A stretch of DNA of 64,000 bases from Anadara kagoshimensis. Taxonomy: Eukaryota; Mollusca; Bivalvia; Arcoida; Arcidae. The notes beneath the pieces were generated by a model. It had not been told where the DNA came from. It worked only from the letters and a program-made list of their open reading frames with translations, and made no database searches. Position 1 is the stretch's first letter; each line of letters opens with the position of its first letter. Shown one piece after another: positions 59,640-64,000 of the stretch. A program made the translations under genes and the position numbers. The stretch covers positions 27,667,536 through 27,731,535 of the forward strand of contig CM037869.1 in assembly GCA_021292105.1 (NCBI GenBank), in the 5' to 3' direction.

Positions 59640-62474
59640 TCTTATAAAATCCATGTAAATAATGAAATTATGGATAGTCCAGTGATTAAGGAATGTATGA
59701 GAATTTAATCATGTGTTTGTGTTTGATGACTACACTATAGTTTGGTAGAAATTGTTATATCGTTGTCTATATCAAGTTTTAAGAAGAATATACAAATAAG
59801 ATAAAGATGCATTGTTTTCATCCAAAAGTCATTAACTTATATTTGGTAGGAATTTTATTATTACTACATTACATAAAGTTTCCGAAAATCTGACCTAGCC
59901 CCAGTTCCTCAATCATTTCTACGCTAGTATATTTTCTTTCACAGTTTTTATTATTTTTTATTTTATTTATTTTATTTTATTCATTTTTTTTTTAAAATAT
60001 GAACAAATATTTTTGAGAAAACTAATAAAACTTTTATAAGCTTAAAGTGATCTTCAAAATGACACTTTAAATTTCTGAATATCTTAAATATTATCAAAGT
60101 TATTAAGATATGAATTTTGCCATATTTAAGTTAAGGAAATTCGTAATTAGGCCGAATAATTGTGAAACCGGGGCCTAGTCCCTGTTCCCTCATAATTTCT
60201 TAACTAAGATTTTCCTTACCTAAAATCTTGCAATTATGAAATATGAATAATTTTGTTAATCTTTAAGGCATTTATAAATTAAATGTGTCATACACGCTAA
60301 CCTATACATTCTAATTTTGTTGATTTTTTTTATTTGTAGAACCATAAAATATTGTCAAAAACGGTCAGATTTGAGTGGCTCACCTTGTCGTTTAGTTAAT
60401 CAACTAATTAATTAATGGATTTTTCGGTATTTCTGTAATGCTGTGATTGATGAAATTAAGAATTTATTGCATTCCTACCAATGAAATCAAACAGAAAAAG
60501 GAGACAAAAATCACAAAGGTTTTAAAATCATATGTAAAATACAAAAAACAAATCACTCTTTGAAAATATTGATATTACAATGTAGAGTGAATAAGAAAAA
60601 TTACAAACACACACTACAAAAATATTAAAATTATACCTTCTTTAAACATAAAATTAGGTAACTTATATTCAAAATGTTTATTTCTAATAAGATTAGAAGT
60701 AAGAATGGAGTAATGGTGATTCGCGTCTCATTTAGGATTCTTTTACTTACAGCGAGATGCGCAGTTCAGGGATAGTGGAGGAGAGGTTACAACCTCCAGT
60801 AAGCGACTGACAAACTTTCTCATACAAGGACCCGCCTCGTTTTTAGAATCGCATTTGCGCAAATTCATATGATTTTTGCGCAAAAAATATGACGATTGCA
60901 CAAAGGCTTATAATACGCTTGCTAAAAACGTAATTGTCATGTTAACTAAACACCATCTACAAAAATTTCATTACAAAGGCACTCCAGGATAAAAACCGTT
61001 GAAAATACAACAATTTCGGTCTAAGCATCGTTTACAAGCAACATATTTTCCAATTGGTTGATAGATTTTCCCAAGGCATTTAGTGCAACATGGACGCTGT
61101 CTCTATCTTTGGGTAGGGTTGGTAGTTTTTTGCGTCGTTCTCTGTATAATACAACATTTTGTACATCTTTAGGTAACAAAGTGTTTTCTTCTTTCTTTTG
61201 GAGTTCTGTCCGGATCATTTTAGAGAGCCTGGCAGATATATCACCAGATCTGTTGCGTACACGGACTCGTAGGTCATGTGGTGTTTATTTAAAAGTTTAA
61301 CATAGGCAATTAAGATTTGTGCAACAGTAGTATACACCCTTTTGCGCAAATGACATATAAGGGTTATGAAAATTTTGTGCAAATGTTATTAAACGGTGAG
61401 TTACACTGTGAGCCGTAAGCTCGAGCTTTTGACCAATCGGCTCGGAGTATGAAAAAAGCTACATATAGTAAACTTGAACTGAATTCGAAATTCGAATATG
61501 AAGACGCGATAGGCTGGGGGTGTGAAGTATTGCGTAGAAATATTAAAAATTACATTATATCAAACTGGACATGAATTCTAAATACGAATATGAATCAAAC
61601 CTCTTTTTTGGTCGAAAGCTCATAATAACCAAAAGAAAAACAGCAAAACCGAACCAAATAGAGAGATTTCGCAAATGGTCCATGTTCCAGTAAGAGTTAC
61701 GATTAATCTTAATGATATAATGTTTTATTTTCTGAAAAATGTAATCTGACAACTTTTTTTAAAATTTCGAAATTATTCAGAAAAATGGTAATACGGCATA
61801 TTCTCTAAAGAATACTTGAACAGCGGAAACGATATAAATTAAAAAAAGGAAACGAAATGTTAAGCTGTTTGAATGAAACTGTGACAATTTATAAATATTT
61901 GAAAATCTCGAAACAATTAAGAAAATATAACATATCCCCGAAATATAAAATTTGAATGGCTGAAACGTCCGCATAAATTATTACTAAACCCGTGTTTAAA
62001 TTTTACAGTACTAGACGGCCGTATCGGAATAAAATTCCTCATCTGTAATTCTCGGACAAAAATTGTGGAAATTACATATTATACCCATTTTAATTTAACA
62101 TCACTAAACGGTCGTTTCGAAAATCATTTCCTCATCAGTAGTGGTTAGACCAAAATTGTGAAACCAAAATTGTTTTCAAGATGTTGAAAAGATACCCAAA
62201 AGACCAAAATATAGATTGCCAAATTTAGGCAAAGAAATATGCCAAATTTAGGCAAAGAAATACTTTGCATTTGTGAGTATACCTTAATTTTTGAGGAATT
62301 TCGAATTTTTAACTATATAAGTATTTTTAAGACGTTAAAATGGAAGGATCAAAATGTATTTATAAATTGGTAAACGAAGACTAAATTTTAAACTGATGAA
62401 ATGATACTTACATATGAAGATGTGATTCCAACACATGTCATCAAAAACAATATGGCGACATCTGAAGCCATCAT
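53018..62474 (-). CDS. Secreted protein with BRICHOS-like domain and proline-rich tail (4 exons)
   Basis: Exons on the minus strand: 62412-62474 (63 nt), 58997-59101 (105), 54735-54842 (108), 53018-53596 (579). All introns are phase 0 with clear sites (TAT|GTAAGT; TTTTAG|GAT; ACG|GTAAGT; TTTTCAG|AGG; CACAG|GTATAT; TTTGTAG|AAT). Total 855 nt, 284 residues. Residues 1-21 form a signal peptide (MMASDVAILFLMTCVGITSS). Residues about 44-124 resemble a BRICHOS domain: a GAVVKFNDDK strand, Cys69 in LQACFM, an amphipathic middle, and Cys118 in IMSMCKKSSIFWID. Known BRICHOS proteins are secreted or type II proproteins whose domain acts as a chaperone for an aggregation-prone C-terminal segment. Residues 125-284 are rich in Pro and basic residues, with PPPLP motifs. 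AATAAA lies at 52964-52969 (minus strand). The BRICHOS call rests on the Cys spacing and local pattern only. Confidence 0.7.
53730..54010 (+). repeat. R1 repeat copy, interrupted
   Basis: 'tgacgttttatagttccatg' at the left and 'accctcccggagcacccggt' at the right, with about 100 unrelated bases between. Confidence 0.55.
54130..54365 (+). repeat. R2 repeat copy
   Basis: The ends 'tcggtttcacaatcattata' with 'gctaagattttcc' and 'aaggaaaatctaagctaa' are inverted. Confidence 0.65.
54515..54680 (+). mobile_element. SINE-A 3' fragment
   Basis: Contains 'aaaccgatgtcccatgtaac', 'gtgacgtctcaaagaagtga' and 'cttgggtgtaaagccaca', followed by a CAAT-like tail. Confidence 0.6.
54874..56373 (+). repeat. R2 copy split by the TTAA element
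   Basis: The left stub 'cctggtttcacgatcattcc' joins TTAA. After the insertion the repeat resumes with 'ctgtgacaagtttcaattct', 'gtgtcattttgaagatct' and 'gatttgagttaaggaaaa'. Confidence 0.7.
54903..56176. mobile_element. piggyBac-like element with TTAA target duplication
   Basis: The 20-bp terminal inverted repeat GGCCAAGTGGTACAAATGGA at 54903-54922 is exactly inverted at 56157-56176. TTAA flanks it at 54899-54902 and 56177-56180. Length is 1274 bp with no transposase-length ORF, so it is non-autonomous. TTAA targeting is the hallmark of the piggyBac superfamily. It sits in the intron between the second and third exons of the BRICHOS-like gene. Confidence 0.85.
56702..56750 (-). ncRNA. Hammerhead-ribozyme repeat (copy 2)
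   Basis: On the minus strand, GAGCACTA pairs with TAGTGCT as stem I. CTGATGA is intact and GAAAC present, but stem II has an extra base (AATCCT in place of ATTCC), and the stem III closing T is G. The catalytic core is therefore compromised. Confidence 0.65.
56908..57155 (+). repeat. R2 repeat copy
   Basis: From 'gttttcacaatcatttcata' with 'actaatattttccttaac' to 'gtgaaggaaaatcttcgtta' and 'aggaattattctgaaactgg'. Confidence 0.75.
57232..57740. mobile_element. Inverted-repeat element (57.3 kb family)
   Basis: Arms 57240-57310 and 57332-57403 are about 71 bases each around a 21-base loop. The outer ends are 'tatatacacagtgtgtatgt' and the inner parts 'tcgtagc.gtatcact'. Downstream sequence 'aaaacttgtatttcgtcaaa' to 57740 is shared with 3505-3685, so the mobile unit probably extends beyond the hairpin. 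Confidence 0.7.
57880..58300 (+). repeat. Two adjacent R2 copies
   Basis: The first (57880-58110) runs from 'catagtttcacaattattcc' to 'aaggaatgattgtgaaactt'. The second (58110-58300) is related but lacks a clear left end. Confidence 0.65.
59335..59480 (-). repeat. R3 repeat fragment
   Basis: 'cctttcgaagaaagaggga', 'cgtccgaaattcttgtctgc' and 'gagcaaagcatcaacattga' are in the R3 reverse order. Confidence 0.6.
59576..59636. repeat. AT microsatellite
   Basis: About 30 AT units with one interruption. Confidence 0.95.
59893..60375 (+). repeat. Two tandem R2 copies
   Basis: Copy one runs from 'agccccagttcctcaatcat' to 'aataattgtgaaaccggggc'. Copy two follows directly from 'ctagtccctgttccctcata' to 'gtcagatttgagtgg'. 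Confidence 0.7.
61021..61284 (-). other. Unassigned ORF (stop to stop), possible exon or FLYWCH/MULE-type relic
   Basis: This minus-strand frame is open for about 87 codons and looks protein-like (VVLYRERRKKLPTLPKDRD and ALNALGKSINQLENMLLVND). It could be a linker exon of the surrounding BRICHOS-like gene, as CTT|GTAAAC offers a phase 0 donor. No acceptor preserves phase 0 from the signal-peptide exon; the only AG upstream (TACGAG) is poor and gives the wrong frame. The pattern also recalls linker regions of FLYWCH/MULE transposon proteins, by resemblance only. Confidence 0.35.
62005..62057 (-). ncRNA. Hammerhead-ribozyme repeat, degenerate core (copy 3)
   Basis: On the minus strand: CAGATGA (consensus CTGATGA), a perfect 5-bp stem II GGAAT/ATTCC with a TTT loop, GATAC (consensus GAAAC), stem III AC-GGCC-GT with GTC, then TAGTACTG. 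Stems are best preserved here, but two core positions are changed. Confidence 0.65.
62101..62148 (-). ncRNA. Hammerhead ribozyme, type I, all core positions present (copy 4)
   Basis: Minus strand: CCACTA (62144-62139), CTGATGA (62138-62132), stem II GGAAA-TGA-TTTTC (62131-62119), GAAA (62118-62115, of which the last A closes stem III), stem III AC-GACC-GT (62115-62108), then T at 62107 as the cleavage-site residue, then TAGTG. CACTA and TAGTG give a 5-bp stem I. Every invariant core base of a type I hammerhead is present. Predicted cleavage is between 62107 and 62106. Activity is inferred from sequence. Confidence 0.75.
62218..62266 (+). repeat. Direct repeat, 24-bp unit twice
   Basis: 'gccaaatttaggcaaagaaa' plus 'tat/tac' occurs twice in tandem, next to the hammerhead pair. 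Confidence 0.85.
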
Positions 62475-62783
62475 CTTCAAATCCTCTATTACAAAACTCG
62501 TACGACTGACTTGCTGAAAAATTATGTTTGATTATAAATTCATATCGGCGGAATGTTAACTATATATTCGTCACATTTTGTGATAAATATCGGAGGGGGT
62601 TGGAGGTTCATACAAAATACCATTCATTTAACATTGATACGATTGTGTACACGTCAGGTAAAATCTATAGAACAAGGCCAGACATAAAAATTTGTTTGTT
62701 TGTTGTCCACAGCATCGTAGCGACTCAAAAATGTTTTGGTCAATATCTGTAAACTTTTATAGAATATCTTCTCGTTCTGTTAC

Positions 62784-63117
62784 ACCACGGTGGTATATCA
62801 GTTGGTCGAAAGTTCGTTTCATATGTAATAGGTCGTGGGTTCGAACCCCATGTCGGGTCTGGCCAAGACTTTAAAAATAGGTAGTGTGTATTATTTTGCC
62901 TAGGACTCGGTATTTATGAATGAAAGGCATGGGGTCCTTCAGAAGAGAGATTTTAAACCGATGCAATGAGTCACGGCAGGCGTCGCACGTTAACGAAACC
63001 TATCTGAGTGCAATGCAAAGGTCAATATTTCTGGTGACGTCTCGATATAAGTGAAATATTCTTGACTGCGACGTAACACTTCATTCATTCATTCATTCAA
63101 TCAATCAATCAATCGTT
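62784..63117 (+). mobile_element. SINE-A, full-length
   Basis: The tRNA-derived head has an A-box-like 'tggtatatcagttggtcg' and a B-box 'gggttcgaacccc'. The body has 'ctggccaagactttaaaaat', 'cctaggactcggtatttatg' and 'gtgacgtctcgatataagtg'. The tail is a (CATT)n(CAAT)n run at 63083-63117. It is RNA polymerase III driven by family analogy. Confidence 0.85.
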
Positions 63118-63479
63118 CTATTTTTTTATCACTGTTTTACTTTCTCAAACCATTGGTATCCTGAAGAAAACAAGTTTATCTTTTATTCGAAAACAACATT
63201 CCCTAAACTGGCCATGGTTCGTCGGCGGACAAGAAACAAAAAACAAATATTTTTTAACGTTAGACTAGCAGAACGTCCAATACTAGATTAACACGAGGGT
63301 TTACAATTATACTAAATACGGACTTCTAACCATCTTAAAAATGTCTGAGTAAATTTATAATTAATATTACATTTATAATCAGAAATAAACACACGGCTAT
63401 GATTCAGACTCATTAAACTGCACTTAATGTCTTTTATAGTACCATATCTAAACAAACGCGTACATGTCCGAAATCTCTT

Positions 63480-64000
63480 ATGAGTTAATCCACACATATA
63501 CATTTTATAATTTATGGCCAAAATCTATTTTCAAAATTTCATTGAAATATGCTTTTTAGATGTTCAGAAATTGATCAAATCGCCGTTTATAAAGTTATGC
63601 ATAGAATTAGATTCATATAATTTTTTTAATTTATGGCTTTTTTCTATTTTCGAATTACACTAAAATGTGCTTTTAGATGTTCAGAAATTGATCAACTCGT
63701 CTTTTATAATTTAATCCATAGATTTTGTAATTTATTGCTCAATTCTGTTTTCGAATTAAATTAAAATATGATTTTTAAATGTTTTAGGTTTTTTGTCAGG
63801 AAATTGTCAATCCGTTTTTTTAGATTTAATCCCACATATTATAGGCTGTATAATTTATGGCTTAATTCTGTTTTCGAATTACATTGAAATGTACTTTTTT
63901 AAAATGTTTTTTGGTCTTTTGTCACATAATGGTCACCGCAATTCATTTTTTTTTCAGATTTAATCCCACATATTATAGAATTTATAATTTATGGCCCAAT
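63480..64000. repeat. AT-rich tandem repeat, unit about 105-135 bp, continuing past the window
   Basis: The phrase 'tataatttatggc' or a close variant recurs near 63505, 63618, 63724, 63847 and 63980, each followed by 'tctattttcgaatta...aaatatg.tttttaga' type sequence. Unit length varies from 106 to 133 bases. Confidence 0.75.

Larger units (their letters stand above)
62475..64000. other. Region upstream of the BRICHOS-like gene
   Basis: It should contain the promoter of that gene, but no specific element was recognised. It holds a full SINE-A (62784-63117), about 360 bases without recognised features, and an AT-rich tandem repeat from 63480 to the right edge. Confidence 0.5.

Noticed and set aside
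61021..61284. Linker exon joining the signal-peptide exon to the BRICHOS-like exons
   Set aside because: The signal-peptide exon ends in phase 0 and no usable acceptor here keeps that phase; direct splicing from 62412 to 59101 fits without it. It is kept only as an unassigned ORF.
62784..62860. tRNA-like sequence
   Set aside because: It continues into a SINE body with a CAAT tail and lacks a complete cloverleaf.

Overview
The window reads as an AT-rich metazoan nuclear genome, most likely a bivalve mollusc. The grounds are spliced genes with short exons and kilobase introns, dense tRNA-derived SINEs with a CAAT/GATT tail, many small inverted-repeat elements, and hammerhead-ribozyme repeats of the kind known from bivalve genomes. 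The species was not identified. No prokaryotic features, CRISPR array, rRNA gene or intact tRNA gene was seen.

Layout from left to right. (1) 3-2276 (+): a long single-exon ORF, open at the left edge, with a PIN/FEN-like acidic core and a C-terminal cysteine-rich CXC motif. (2) 5575-9296 (-): a three-exon gene for a small secreted protein that resembles the N-terminal half of a C-type lectin domain. (3) 9.3-18.7 kb: no gene, but a large foldback element, a tandem array, a near-perfect hairpin and a Penelope-like insertion carrying a split hammerhead ribozyme. (4) 18741-32656 (-) and 35854-50179 (+): two head-to-head paralogues of acyl-CoA thioesterase 9 (ACOT9). Almost every internal exon has the same length in both. 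The minus copy has lost one base near its C-terminus. (5) 53018-62474 (-): a four-exon secreted protein with a BRICHOS-like domain and a proline-rich tail. Its large introns hold a cluster of one small repeat family, a TTAA-flanked piggyBac-like element and most of the hammerhead copies. (6) 62.5-64 kb: a full SINE and an AT-rich tandem repeat that runs off the right edge.

The two ACOT9 genes should both act in mitochondrial acyl-CoA hydrolysis. The other genes show no functional link to each other. The most unusual content is the set of hammerhead-ribozyme sequences (one with every core position intact), the split hammerhead inside a retroelement with a 15-base target duplication, and the inverted ACOT9 pair with a single-base frameshift in one copy. 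All exon models come from splice-site and phase reasoning by eye. No transcript, database or alignment search was available.
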